Assembly (NCBI GenBank): GCA_946007485.1
Contig: CAMGAM010000002.1
Coordinates: 1 to 27,877, forward strand
From: an uncultured Mycoplasmatota bacterium
GTDB lineage: Bacteria > Bacillota_I > Bacilli_A > RF39 > UBA660
Direction of reading: 5' to 3'
Length of the DNA stretch: 27,877 nt
The first letter of the stretch is position 1. Each line of letters begins with the position of its first letter. The notes below the pieces were generated by a model. It worked only from the letters and a program-made list of their open reading frames with translations, made no database searches and had not been told where the DNA came from. Both the position numbers and the translations under genes were made by a program. This document shows, one piece after another, positions 1-8,063 of this stretch.

Positions 1-402
1 GTTTTTTTATAATTAGAATTTTTATATTTTAGATTTATTATTTTTATGAATTGAAATATATATTTCTGTTTTGTTTTTATTGATTTAGTATTCCATTTTT
101 ATTAAATCACTTGTTTTTCGATTAGTTTTACTTAAGGCTAAATCTTTATCAGTTTCTCTAGTTAGATAGACAGTTGCCCCAAGAGACGTTAATACTTTAG
201 ATATTTTTTTTGATAATACTAAATTAATATCTTTTTCATAAATGTCTTTGTAAGTTGCTCCACTATCAATTCCACCATGACCAGGATCAATATAAATTGT
301 TTTGCCAAGTAGCGAATAATTGTTTACATTGGCATATACTTTAGAAATAATTGAAATACTTAGGAATAATCCTATAATTATAATTAATTTATATTTATTC
401 AT
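1..402 (-). pseudogene. N-acetylmuramoyl-L-alanine amidase, CwlD-like, interrupted by in-frame stop
   Basis: The intact 5' part (402 down to 88) encodes 105 residues: a signal peptide or N-terminal membrane anchor (residues 5-25, hydrophobic), then the Amidase_3 motif IYIDPGHGGIDSGA, whose His is the first zinc ligand, and TRETD followed by NRKTSDL. A TAA at 85-87 stops the frame. The same frame then continues with INKNKTEIYISIH (H codon at 46-48), which is the family's conserved IN...A-D-L-x-x-SIH block in the correct register, seven codons after SD. A second in-frame stop lies at 22-24. Amidase_3 enzymes cut the amide between MurNAc and the stem peptide; CwlD-type members act in spore cortex modification. 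The assignment to CwlD rather than another Amidase_3 member rests on the short anchor-plus-catalytic layout and is moderate. The start has no clear Shine-Dalgarno sequence. As it stands the product lacks the second half of the zinc site, so it should be inactive. Confidence 0.75.
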
Positions 403-422
403 AGTTAATTATATGTATTTAT

Positions 423-450
423 TTGACAATTTAGTTATATTTTATATAAT
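423..450 (+). promoter_or_regulatory. sigma-A promoter for the transglutaminase-like gene
   Basis: TTGACA (423-428), 16-nt spacer, TATAAT (445-450): both hexamers are perfect consensus. Transcription should start near 457, giving a leader of about 14 nt with GGTGAT (461-466) before the ATG at 471. Confidence 0.8.
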
Positions 451-470
451 AATTATGTGTGGTGATATAA

Positions 471-1316
471 ATGTATTATAATGAGAAATATTATTTGTAT
501 CCATATTATGGCAACAATAAGAATGGTCTTGATGATAGTAGTTTTTTAATGATGATTAATGAGATGTATAACAAGGGAAAATCTAATGGTATAATTATAG
601 AGAATTGTATAACTGCTCATAAATAAAAAATTATAATTTATGGAGAATATATTAGACTTATAGCTAAACTTATTAATGAATTAGGTATTGATAAAAATAC
701 TATCAGTTATTCATTGGTTATTAGTTTATTGCTTAAGGCAGGGTTATTTTCTGATTGGAATGGATTTCAATATATGGCATTAAGACAGGATAATCTTTAC
801 GGCTGTTTAGGATTACAAGTAGTAAGAGGAAGTGGAAGTTGCAGACATGTAGCTAGTTTTTATAAAGATGTATTTGATGTATTAGGTTTATGCAATGATA
901 AATTATATTGTAATTATAATACTGATGGTAGAAGTGATATAGCTAATAAAACTAAAGCTAGACATGTAATTAATATTATTAATTATGATGGTTATTATTT
1001 AGGAATGGATATGATTAACGATTATCTTTTTAGATTTGTAGATGAATTTAGAATGGAGAGTATGTTTAAGAAAAATAAAATATATATTTTTAATAAACCT
1101 TATATGTATATTTTAGCTGAAGGATTATCTTATGATGAAATGATTAATAAGTTAGTTTTATATAGAAATAATACTTATAATAATTCATTAATTAGTTTTA
1201 ATGACTACATGGAAATTGTTAGAGATACTAGAGAAAATATTTTAAGAAATGAAGATATTTTACTTGATTTTAATAATGAGAGAAAAAATTATATAAAAAG
1301 ACTAATATATAAATAA
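471..1316 (+). pseudogene. transglutaminase-like cysteine protein, interrupted by one in-frame TAA
   Basis: The frame opens at ATG 471 behind a GGTGAT ribosome binding site, runs 51 codons, meets TAA at 624-626, then continues in the same frame without another stop to 1316, for 282 codons including the interruption. Codons after the stop (KIIIYGEYIRLIAKL...) flow straight into the downstream 200-residue segment, which has only a TTG (714) as a possible early start and no good ribosome binding site there. The downstream part shows a transglutaminase-like catalytic layout: Cys in GSGSCRHVA (codon 840-842), His in ARHVINIINYDG about 40 residues later, and Asp in LGMD 15 residues further. This superfamily includes peptidases and amide-bond-transferring enzymes; the substrate here is unknown. 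The promoter and ribosome binding site are intact, which suggests a young pseudogene, readthrough, or a sequence error. Restart at TTG 714 is possible but would lack the first 81 codons. Confidence 0.65.
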
Positions 1317-1394
1317 GTATATCAACAGAAATTGTTGATAGCAATTTATCTTTGTGATAAAATTGACTAGTAATTTTCTTGAGGTGATTTATTT

Positions 1395-3536
1395 ATGGAG
1401 AAAATTGAACTTTTAGCTCCAGCTGGAAATATGGAATGTTTGAGGGCAGCCGTAATGGCAGGAGCTGATGCGGTTTATTTAGCAGGTAATCGATTTGGAG
1501 CGAGAGCTTTTTCAAAGAATTTTTCTGATGAAGAGATTATCGAAGCGATTAATTATTGTCATTTATTAGGGGTTAAAGTTTATATAACGGTAAATACTTT
1601 GATTTATGATGATGAAGTAGATAGTTTTCTTGATTATATTGAATTTATTCATAAAAATAATGTCGATGCAATTATTATTCAAGATTTAGGAATGTTTGAT
1701 TTAGTAAGAAAGACTTTTCCTAGGTTAGAAATTCATGCTTCTACACAAATGCATATTCATAATTTAGATGGGGTAAAACTTATGGAAGATCTTGGCATGA
1801 TGAGAGTTGTTTTAGCTAGAGAGACAAGTATCGATATGATTGAAGAGATAAAACGAAATAGTCAAGTAGAGTTAGAGATATTTGTTCATGGAGCTTTATG
1901 TATTAGTTATTCAGGGCAATGTCTTATGAGTAGTTTAATTGGTGGAAGAAGTGGAAATCGTGGAACTTGTGCTGGTAGTTGTAGACTTAAATATGATGTA
2001 ATTAATAATGATGGAAAGAAATTAAATAAAGATGATTATCCTCTTAGTACAAAAGATTTGAATAGTTTAGAGAGTATTGGAAAATTAATAGATATTGGAG
2101 TTAGTAGTTTAAAGATTGAAGGAAGAATGAAATCAAAGGAATATGTCTATATGGTTGTCAGTTTATATAGAGAAGCAATTGACAGTTATTATAGATATGG
2201 TAAAGTTTTGATTAATAATGAGAAATTAATGAAACTAAAAAAGATATTTAATAGAGAATATACAAAAGGATTTTTAAATAATGCTTTAAATGATGAAATT
2301 ATTAATGGATATAGACCTAATCATATGGGGGTTCAGATTGGAAGAATCGTCGATTATAATAAAGGAATAGCTAAAATTAAATTAAGTGATAATTTAGTTA
2401 TTGGAAGTGGTCTTAGAGTTATCGGAAAAGATAAAGATGTTGGAATAAATGTCAATGATTTTTATATAGATGGGAAGATTGTTAAAGAAGGAAAAGCTGG
2501 AGATACGATTAGTATTAAGGTTAATGATCATGTATATATTGGGGATAAAGTGGTCATTACTTTAGATAAAAAGATTAACAATCAGATAGAAGAAGAAATT
2601 AAAAAGAATTTAAGAAGAGTTAAGATTAATGGAAAATTTATAGCTAGAGTTAACGAAAAGATGAGATTGTTAATAGACGATGGGGTTAATCAAGTAGAAG
2701 TATTAGGAATAATAACCGAGAAAGCTTTGAATAAACCTACTCTAGATAGAGATGTATATGATAAGTTAAATAAAATTGGAGATACTGTATATGAGTATGA
2801 TAATTTGGTGGTAGAGATAGATGATAATGTTTTTATTCCATTAAAAGAGATTAATGAAATGAGAAGACAAGCGGTTGATTTATTAAATCAGAAAAGATTA
2901 TATAAAAAAGAATATATAAAAGAAGAATATAAAATTTCATTAAAGGATTATCCTAGAGAGAGAAAACTAACTTGTCTAGTTAATAAGAAAGAGGATATTG
3001 ATAAATTAGATAGAAAATATGACACGATATATTGTTATGAAGTTAGTGATAAGAGTGTACTAAAACTACCTAGAGTTATCCAAAAATATCCAGATAATCT
3101 TAGAGGAGTATTAGTTGGAGATATTGGAGCTTTTTATAAGGGTAAAGATATTGATACAGACTTTTCTTTGAATGTAGTAAATTCTTATACAGTTGCTTTT
3201 TTACATTCAATAGGAGCTAGAAAGATAACTTTATCATATGAACTTACAAATGAGCAGATTAAAAATTTAATTAGAAATTATTATAATAGATATGGTGTTC
3301 ATCCTAATACAGAAGTAATTGTCTCTGGATATGAAGAAGTAATGATATCTAAATTTAGTTTAAATAAGTATTATCATGATAATGATATTTGTCTTAGAGA
3401 TATGTTTGGTAATTTATATAAGGTAGTTAACCGAGATGATTTAATGTATATATATAATTATAAGAAAAGAGATAATTATAGAGAAGAATTATATGATATT
3501 GGGGTTAATTCACTTAGAATAAATATGGATAGATAA
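1395..3536 (+). CDS. U32 family peptidase-like protein, RlhA-type
   Basis: A 713-residue protein starting at ATG 1395 behind GAGGTGAT (1381-1388). The N-terminus ELLAPAGNMECLRAAVMAGADAVY is typical of the family's barrel. The U32 signature is at 161-180 (EIFVHGALCISYSGQCLMSS), followed by GNRGTCAGSC; Cys169, Cys176, Cys192 and Cys196 match the four cysteines thought to hold an iron-sulfur cluster. Despite the peptidase name, characterised members hydroxylate RNA: RlhA acts on a 23S rRNA cytidine and TrhP on tRNA uridine-34. The length, with about 400 residues after the U32 core, fits the long RlhA-type class rather than the roughly 400-450-residue TrhP class. It stands alone, with the broken transglutaminase-like gene 78 nt upstream on the same strand. 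Family assignment is firm, RNA target inferred. Confidence 0.85.
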   Translation: MEKIELLAPAGNMECLRAAVMAGADAVYLAGNRFGARAFSKNFSDEEIIEAINYCHLLGVKVYITVNTLIYDDEVDSFLDYIEFIHKNNVDAIIIQDLGMFDLVRKTFPRLEIHASTQMHIHNLDGVKLMEDLGMMRVVLARETSIDMIEEIKRNSQVELEIFVHGALCISYSGQCLMSSLIGGRSGNRGTCAGSCRLKYDVINNDGKKLNKDDYPLSTKDLNSLESIGKLIDIGVSSLKIEGRMKSKEYVYMVVSLYREAIDSYYRYGKVLINNEKLMKLKKIFNREYTKGFLNNALNDEIINGYRPNHMGVQIGRIVDYNKGIAKIKLSDNLVIGSGLRVIGKDKDVGINVNDFYIDGKIVKEGKAGDTISIKVNDHVYIGDKVVITLDKKINNQIEEEIKKNLRRVKINGKFIARVNEKMRLLIDDGVNQVEVLGIITEKALNKPTLDRDVYDKLNKIGDTVYEYDNLVVEIDDNVFIPLKEINEMRRQAVDLLNQKRLYKKEYIKEEYKISLKDYPRERKLTCLVNKKEDIDKLDRKYDTIYCYEVSDKSVLKLPRVIQKYPDNLRGVLVGDIGAFYKGKDIDTDFSLNVVNSYTVAFLHSIGARKITLSYELTNEQIKNLIRNYYNRYGVHPNTEVIVSGYEEVMISKFSLNKYYHDNDICLRDMFGNLYKVVNRDDLMYIYNYKKRDNYREELYDIGVNSLRINMDR

Positions 3537-3564
3537 TTGACAAATAAATTATATGATGTATAAT
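3537..3564 (+). promoter_or_regulatory. sigma-A promoter for the GNAT gene
   Basis: TTGACA (3537-3542) directly follows the stop codon of the U32 gene; 16-nt spacer; TATAAT (3559-3564). Both hexamers are consensus. The predicted start near 3571 leaves a leader of about 136 nt before the acetyltransferase ATG. Confidence 0.8.
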
Positions 3565-3570
3565 GTATTT

Positions 3571-3706
3571 GAGTTTTGTGAGTATATATATGGTATTTAT
3601 ACCTAGCTATATAGAGCAATTTGCTTACTAGTATAAAGATACGGAGTCACATACGAGGTGATATAGAGTCTTTTTTGAATCATTTTTACCAGAAGGGAGA
3701 GAAGAT
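3571..3706 (+). promoter_or_regulatory. long leader of the GNAT gene, type unknown
   Basis: This untranslated stretch is unusually long for the window. It contains a possible 13-codon leader peptide (ATG 3590 to TAG 3629-3631, reading MVFIPSYIEQFAY), with GTGAG seven nt upstream as a weak ribosome binding site, a GGTA/TACC dyad inside it, and further down a GTCAC/GTGAT dyad before a run of six T (about 3671-3676). No T-box sequence or other riboswitch core that I recognise is present. Regulation by attenuation is a guess; the long leader is the observation. Confidence 0.3.
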
Positions 3707-4249
3707 ATGATGAAATATTTTAAAAAAATAGTTGGTGAAAGAGTTTATTTATCACCGATTAATAGTGAAGATTGTCTTAAGTATGTAGAGTGGTTAAATG
3801 ATTTTGAGATAGCAAAGTATATAGCACAGTATTCTAAGGTTTTGACAATTGAAAAAGAAGAAGAATGGATTAGTAAAAAGACGGATAATGAATATACTTT
3901 TGGTATTATTCTAAAAGATTGTGATAAGTTAATTGGAAATATTAGCCTTGTTAATATAAAAGATATTGATAAAACCGCTGAACTAGGAATATTTATTGGA
4001 GATAAAGATTATTTGTCTAAAGGATATGGTAGTGAAGCAATTATGCTTTTACTAGATTATGGCTTTAATTATCTAAATCTAAATAATATTATGCTTAGGG
4101 CATTGGCTTTTAATGAAAGAGCTATTAAAGCTTATCAGAAATGTGGATTTAAAATATTTGGTACTTGGAAAGAAGCTATTTATTTTAATGGCGAATATGT
4201 TGATGAAGTATATATGAATATTTTAAAGAAGAATTTTAATAAGAAATAA
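3707..4249 (+). CDS. GNAT family N-acetyltransferase, RimJ/RimL-like
   Basis: A 180-residue protein starting at ATG 3707 (a second ATG follows at once) behind AGAAGGGAG. It has the RimJ/RimL-type layout: a start of the form GERVYLSPINSEDC, WLND near residue 30, and the acetyl-CoA pyrophosphate-binding loop YLSKGYGSEA at about 106-115, followed by NERAIKAYQKCGF, the usual GNAT motif B helix. Members acetylate ribosomal protein N-termini, antibiotics, polyamines or other amines; the sequence does not reveal the acceptor. It is a single-gene unit, with its own consensus promoter and long leader upstream and a strong terminator immediately after the stop. Family sure, substrate unknown. Confidence 0.85.
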   Translation: MMKYFKKIVGERVYLSPINSEDCLKYVEWLNDFEIAKYIAQYSKVLTIEKEEEWISKKTDNEYTFGIILKDCDKLIGNISLVNIKDIDKTAELGIFIGDKDYLSKGYGSEAIMLLLDYGFNYLNLNNIMLRALAFNERAIKAYQKCGFKIFGTWKEAIYFNGEYVDEVYMNILKKNFNKK

Positions 4250-4291
4250 AAAAGTTATACGATAGATATTTTTCATATGTATAACTTTTTT
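4250..4291 (+). terminator. Rho-independent terminator after the GNAT gene
   Basis: GTTATAC (4254-4260) pairs with GTATAAC (4279-4285) across an 18-nt loop. A-runs on the left and T6 on the right extend the stem, so it could also work on the other strand. Confidence 0.8.
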
Positions 4292-4329
4292 GAGTATGGA
4301 GATATTTTGATAGAAAGATAAAATATTTC

Positions 4330-4360
4330 TATAGTTAGATATAAAGATATAGTTAGATAT
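4330..4360 (+). repeat. 13-nt direct repeat in the convergent intergenic region
   Basis: TATAGTTAGATAT occurs at 4330-4342 and again at 4348-4360, separated by AAAGA. It lies in the 177-nt space between the GNAT terminator and the end of the YetF-like gene, where I see no gene. AT-rich simple duplication is the likeliest explanation. Confidence 0.5.
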
Positions 4361-4468
4361 CAACGCTAAATTTAATGTTAGTTATTAATAATATTAAATG
4401 AAAGTGTAAAAAACTTTGTGTAAAGTTATCAATTCATGGTAATAAAGATATTCGATATGTCTCTTTTA

Positions 4469-5143
4469 TTATTTTAAATAGTATTTTATTTTTCCACCAG
4501 AATCGACAGTAAATAATAAAATATCTTCTTTTCGTTTACCAATAACCTTTAATTCATGATTTATCCAGGATTCATTTACTTTGGCTGGTTTTAAATTTTC
4601 TTTGACAATATCACCATCAATTATGAGATTATATACTAGTCCACTATTTTTAGTAGTAATGCCAAGATCTTTTTTAGTAGTTGGTTTTTCTTTTTCCTTA
4701 GGTTCAAAGCTTATTTTACCATTAGGTTCTAGGATAGCATTATTTATTTCATCTAAATTAAAATATCCCATTAATCTAGCTTCAGTTTCAAGAATATTAA
4801 TATTTATTTTATTTTTTCGTAAGTTTTCTCGATTAATATTTCCGTTTTCTATTAAGACTGTTGCAGTGCCATCAAAGAAATTTCTTAACTTTAAGTTTTT
4901 TAAACTTGAATAAGAAATAATAACTGATGTCATACAATAAATGACTAGACAAATTAATCCAGCAATTAAATTTTTTTCAATGTCAAGTGAGATATCAGCT
5001 ACAATTGATCCGATAGTTATACCAGTAATATAATCAAACATATTCATTTGTGATACATGTTTTATACCCATTAATTTAAAGACAAACAAAATGATTATTA
5101 ATACCAAAATAGTTCTTAAGATAACATTTATAATTTCATTCAT
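4469..5143 (-). CDS. DUF421/YetF-family membrane protein
   Basis: A 224-residue protein. The chosen start is ATG 5143 (MNEIINVILRTILVL), because GGTGA lies five nt upstream and the family normally begins just before this first hydrophobic helix; a TTG at 5170 would add nine residues but has no ribosome binding site. The first 75 or so residues hold two to three membrane segments with the family pattern R-T-I-L...FKLMG...Q-M-N-x-F-D-Y-I-T-G-I-T-I-G-S-I. The cytoplasmic YetF domain follows (TATVLIENGNINRENLRKNKI, then LMGYFNLDEINNAILEPNGKISF). The YetF family in sporulating Bacillota is linked to spore germination and membrane or stress functions, but biochemical activity is not established. 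It lies downstream of valS, behind the valS terminator, with little room for a promoter of its own. Confidence 0.8.
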   Translation of the reverse strand: MNEIINVILRTILVLIIILFVFKLMGIKHVSQMNMFDYITGITIGSIVADISLDIEKNLIAGLICLVIYCMTSVIISYSSLKNLKLRNFFDGTATVLIENGNINRENLRKNKININILETEARLMGYFNLDEINNAILEPNGKISFEPKEKEKPTTKKDLGITTKNSGLVYNLIIDGDIVKENLKPAKVNESWINHELKVIGKRKEDILLFTVDSGGKIKYYLK

Positions 5144-5169
5144 AGGATTCACCATATTTAATATGGACA

Positions 5170-5213
5170 AAAAAAGGAATACTTATTCATTGGTAGTGAA
5201 AGTATTCCTTTTT
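5170..5213 (-). terminator. Rho-independent terminator of valS
   Basis: AAAAAGGAATACTT (5171-5184) pairs with AAGTATTCCTTTTT (about 5200-5213), a 14-bp symmetric stem with a 15-nt loop, located directly after the valS stop on the minus strand. The sequence is nearly symmetric, so it could act in both directions. Confidence 0.85.
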
Positions 5214-5214
5214 A

Positions 5215-7749
5215 TTATTTTACTTTTGCTAAAATCTCTTTTAGTCTACTCTCTTCTTTTGCTAATTGAAGACGATCATTTTCAACAACATTGGCTGGAG
5301 CTTTATTAATATAATTTTCATTAGCTAAAAGTTTTTTTCTTCTTTCAATTGATGTTTCTAATTTTTCTTTTTCTTTAAGAAGATTTTCTAATTCTTTTTG
5401 ATAATCAATTTCATCATTATATAAAACTTCAATTTCAAGATTAGCTAATTTAATAGTTTCTTTTAAGCTATATTCATAAGAAATAGCTAATTTATCATTT
5501 AGTTTTAACATATTTAGAATTAAAGTAGATACTTCTTGATTATCTATATGGTTTATGACTTGGTAATTCTTAATATTTAATTCTTTAATCTTGTTTCTAA
5601 ATAAAGTTATAAATTCAATAGCAGTATCAATTTCTTTAGTATCAAAAAGATATTTTTTATTATATTCTGGATAAGAAGATATCATAATAGATTCTTGATC
5701 TTTTACTGGTAGAGAATTATATAACTCATCTGTAACAAATGGCATAAATGGTTGAAGCATTTTAAGAATACCAGTTAAAACGAAACATAGAACAGATTTA
5801 GTAGTTTCACTTGAAAGATTAAATTTAGACATTTCAATATAGTTATCACAGAATAATGACCAAGTAAAATTATAAATAGCATTAGCGGCATTATTGAATT
5901 CATATTTTTCCATATATTTTGTTACTTCTTTAATAGTTTGTTGATATTTTGATAAAATCCATTTATCTGGAAGGGTTAAATTATCTAATTTTATTTCTTT
6001 TAAATCTTCAATATTTAGAAGAACAAATCTAGTGGCATTCCATAATTTATTGATAAAATTCCAAGTAGCTTTAATTTTGTCTTCATCAAAGCGAATATCA
6101 GTGCCATTAGCAGCGGTAGTAGTTAAATAGTATCTTAGGGAATCAGCGCCATATTCTTCGCACATATCCATAGGATCAACGCCATTGCCTAATGATTTAG
6201 AGAATTTTCTTCCTAATTTATCTCTAATTAGGCCATGAATTAAACAATCTTTGAATGGTCGTTTGCCTGTAAACTCTAGTGATTGAAAAGTCATACGGTT
6301 GACCCAAAATGGGATGATATCATAACCTGTTACTAAGCAATTGTTAGGAAAATATCTTTCCATATCCTTAGTTTTTTCAGGCCATCCTAAGGTAGAAAAT
6401 GGCCACAAGGCTGATGAAAACCAAGTATCTAAAACATCAGGATCTTGAACCCAACCTTCGCCGGTAGGGGCTTCCATGCCACAGTATACTTCTTCACCAC
6501 GATACCAAACAGGTATACGGTGTCCCCACCATAGTTGACGTGAAATGCACCAGTCATATGTAATTTCCATCCAGTGATTCATAATTTTTTCATATCTTGA
6601 TGGAACAAAATTGACTTTAGTATCTTTATTTTTTTGATTAGCAAGAACAGCATCTGCTAGAGGACGCATTTTAACGAACCATTGCTTTGATAGATATGGT
6701 TCAATAACAGCATCGCTTCTTTCAGAGTGGCCAACAGAGTGAGTCATTTCTTCAACACTTATTAAAAGGCCATCTTTTTCTAAATCTTCAAGTAAAGCTT
6801 CACGGCATTTTTCTCTAGTCATACCTTGGTATTTACCTGCTTTTTCATTCATCGTAGCATCCGGATTCATGACAATTACTCGCTCTAGATTATGACGAAG
6901 TCCTACTTCAAAGTCGTTAGGATCATGAGCTGGAGTTATTTTAACAACACCAGTTCCAAATTCTGGATCAGCATGTTCATCAGTAATGATAGGAATTAGT
7001 TTACCAATGACAGGAAGGATAACATTTTTGCCAACATATTTTAAATACCTTTCGTCTTTAGGGTTAACAGCAACAGCGGTATCTCCGAAAAGGGTTTCTG
7101 GTCTAGTAGTAGCAACATCTAAGTATTCATCAGTTCCTTCAATATAATATTTTATGTGATAGAAGGCACCTTTATCTTCTTTATAGATAACTTCTTCAGA
7201 TGATAAAGCAGTCATTTGAACTGGATCCCAATTGATAATTCTTTCACCGCGGTAAATTAATCCTTTATTATATAAATCTACGAATACTTTTCTAACAGCT
7301 TGGTTTAAGCCTTCATCTAGAGTAAATCTTTCTTTATTGTAGTCTAGGCTTAAGCCTAGCCTAGCCCATTGACTGTGAATAGTATCGGCATATTCTTTTT
7401 TCCATGACCAAGCATGTTCTAGCCAAGCTTCTCTAGTTAATTCACGAGGATTTATACCTTCATTTCTAAGTCTAGCATCAACTTTAGATTGAGTAGCAAT
7501 ACCCGCATGGTCCATACCTGGAAGCCATAAACAATCAAAACCTTTCATTCTTTTATATCGAATAATAATATCTTGAATAGCGGTATCCCAAGCATGACCT
7601 AAATGTAATTTACCGGTAACATTTGGTGGAGGAATAACGATACAATATGGTTCTTTTGATAAGTCTCCAGAATTGAAATATCCAGCAGATTTCCATTTTT
7701 CGTATTTTCCCTTCTCTACTTCAGTATGATTATATTTTTTATCTAACAT
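5215..7749 (-). CDS. valS: valyl-tRNA synthetase
   Basis: An 844-residue class I aminoacyl-tRNA synthetase that charges tRNA-Val in the cytoplasm. Landmarks: PPPNVTGKLHLGHAW with the HIGH-type motif HLGH at 49-52, the connective/editing domain with DVATTRPETLFGDTAVAV (about 211-228), WWGHRIPVWY, and the KMSKS-type loop KFSKS at 515-519 inside DKLGRKFSKSLGNGVDP, which matches ValRS. The C-terminus has the long charged coiled-coil arm (about 775-844) that ValRS uses to hold the tRNA. Length is near the usual 860-880. The start is ATG 7749, behind AAAGGAAG. Expression is controlled by the T-box leader directly upstream, and a strong terminator follows the stop. Confidence 0.98.
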   Translation of the reverse strand: MLDKKYNHTEVEKGKYEKWKSAGYFNSGDLSKEPYCIVIPPPNVTGKLHLGHAWDTAIQDIIIRYKRMKGFDCLWLPGMDHAGIATQSKVDARLRNEGINPRELTREAWLEHAWSWKKEYADTIHSQWARLGLSLDYNKERFTLDEGLNQAVRKVFVDLYNKGLIYRGERIINWDPVQMTALSSEEVIYKEDKGAFYHIKYYIEGTDEYLDVATTRPETLFGDTAVAVNPKDERYLKYVGKNVILPVIGKLIPIITDEHADPEFGTGVVKITPAHDPNDFEVGLRHNLERVIVMNPDATMNEKAGKYQGMTREKCREALLEDLEKDGLLISVEEMTHSVGHSERSDAVIEPYLSKQWFVKMRPLADAVLANQKNKDTKVNFVPSRYEKIMNHWMEITYDWCISRQLWWGHRIPVWYRGEEVYCGMEAPTGEGWVQDPDVLDTWFSSALWPFSTLGWPEKTKDMERYFPNNCLVTGYDIIPFWVNRMTFQSLEFTGKRPFKDCLIHGLIRDKLGRKFSKSLGNGVDPMDMCEEYGADSLRYYLTTTAANGTDIRFDEDKIKATWNFINKLWNATRFVLLNIEDLKEIKLDNLTLPDKWILSKYQQTIKEVTKYMEKYEFNNAANAIYNFTWSLFCDNYIEMSKFNLSSETTKSVLCFVLTGILKMLQPFMPFVTDELYNSLPVKDQESIMISSYPEYNKKYLFDTKEIDTAIEFITLFRNKIKELNIKNYQVINHIDNQEVSTLILNMLKLNDKLAISYEYSLKETIKLANLEIEVLYNDEIDYQKELENLLKEKEKLETSIERRKKLLANENYINKAPANVVENDRLQLAKEESRLKEILAKVK

Positions 7750-7767
7750 AATTATCTTCCTTTCTAT

Positions 7768-7980
7768 AATAAAAAAAGTCTATAATGAAAGGGCGAGATA
7801 TCCCGTGGTACCACCTTTCTTATAGACTTATCTATCGCTTAATACTTTAACGCAGTTAACGCTATATCTTACTTGATTCAGAAATAGAACTCACAAGCTA
7901 CCTTCAAACAAAATAATTATTAGTTTTCACCAACCACTAACTCTCTAAAAATTATATTTATTTTACTCCTCTTGGTCAAA
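7768..7980 (-). promoter_or_regulatory. T-box riboswitch, valine-responsive, valS leader
   Basis: Read on the minus strand, the leader has the Stem I features GAGGAGTAA and AGAGAG...GTTGGTGAAAACTA (about 7920-7972), then GAAGGTAGC with a GTA valine triplet at 7899-7901 as the likely specifier, and the T-box core AAGGTGGTACCACGGG at 7802-7817, whose UGGU part pairs with the free CCA end of tRNA. A competing terminator follows. T-boxes raise transcription when the cognate tRNA is uncharged; the downstream gene valS agrees with a GUA specifier. The element is certain; the exact specifier position is inferred. Confidence 0.93.
7771..7828 (-). terminator. T-box-controlled terminator hairpin
   Basis: On the minus strand GTCTATAAGAAAGG (7814-7827) pairs with CCTTTCATTATAGAC (7778-7791) and is followed by T7. 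The first arm overlaps the 5' part of the antiterminator, as expected for a T-box switch. Confidence 0.85.
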
Positions 7981-8033
7981 GTTATTTATATAATTAATTA
8001 TATTTGTCAATTAAAAATAAATTGATATTCAAT

Positions 8034-8061
8034 ATTATAGCATACTTTTTCTTAAAAGCAA
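8034..8061 (-). promoter_or_regulatory. probable valS promoter
   Basis: On the minus strand TTGCTT (8056-8061), 16-nt spacer, TATAAT (8034-8039) with the extended TGC just before it. A second TTGACA at 8005-8010 lies closer to the T-box but has only a poor -10. Either would give a transcript covering the full T-box. Confidence 0.55.
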
Positions 8062-8063
8062 GT

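Noticed and set aside
471..1316. UAA reassigned as a sense codon
   Set aside because: Most genes here end in TAA without long extensions, and an RF1 with the PxT tripeptide is present. Readthrough at special sites is not excluded.
3571..3706. T-box in the GNAT leader
   Set aside because: The conserved T-box core and the terminator/antiterminator pair are absent.
5152..5166. CCATATTTAATATGG dyad before the YetF gene as an operator
   Set aside because: Short AT-rich palindromes are expected by chance in this composition and no promoter is nearby.
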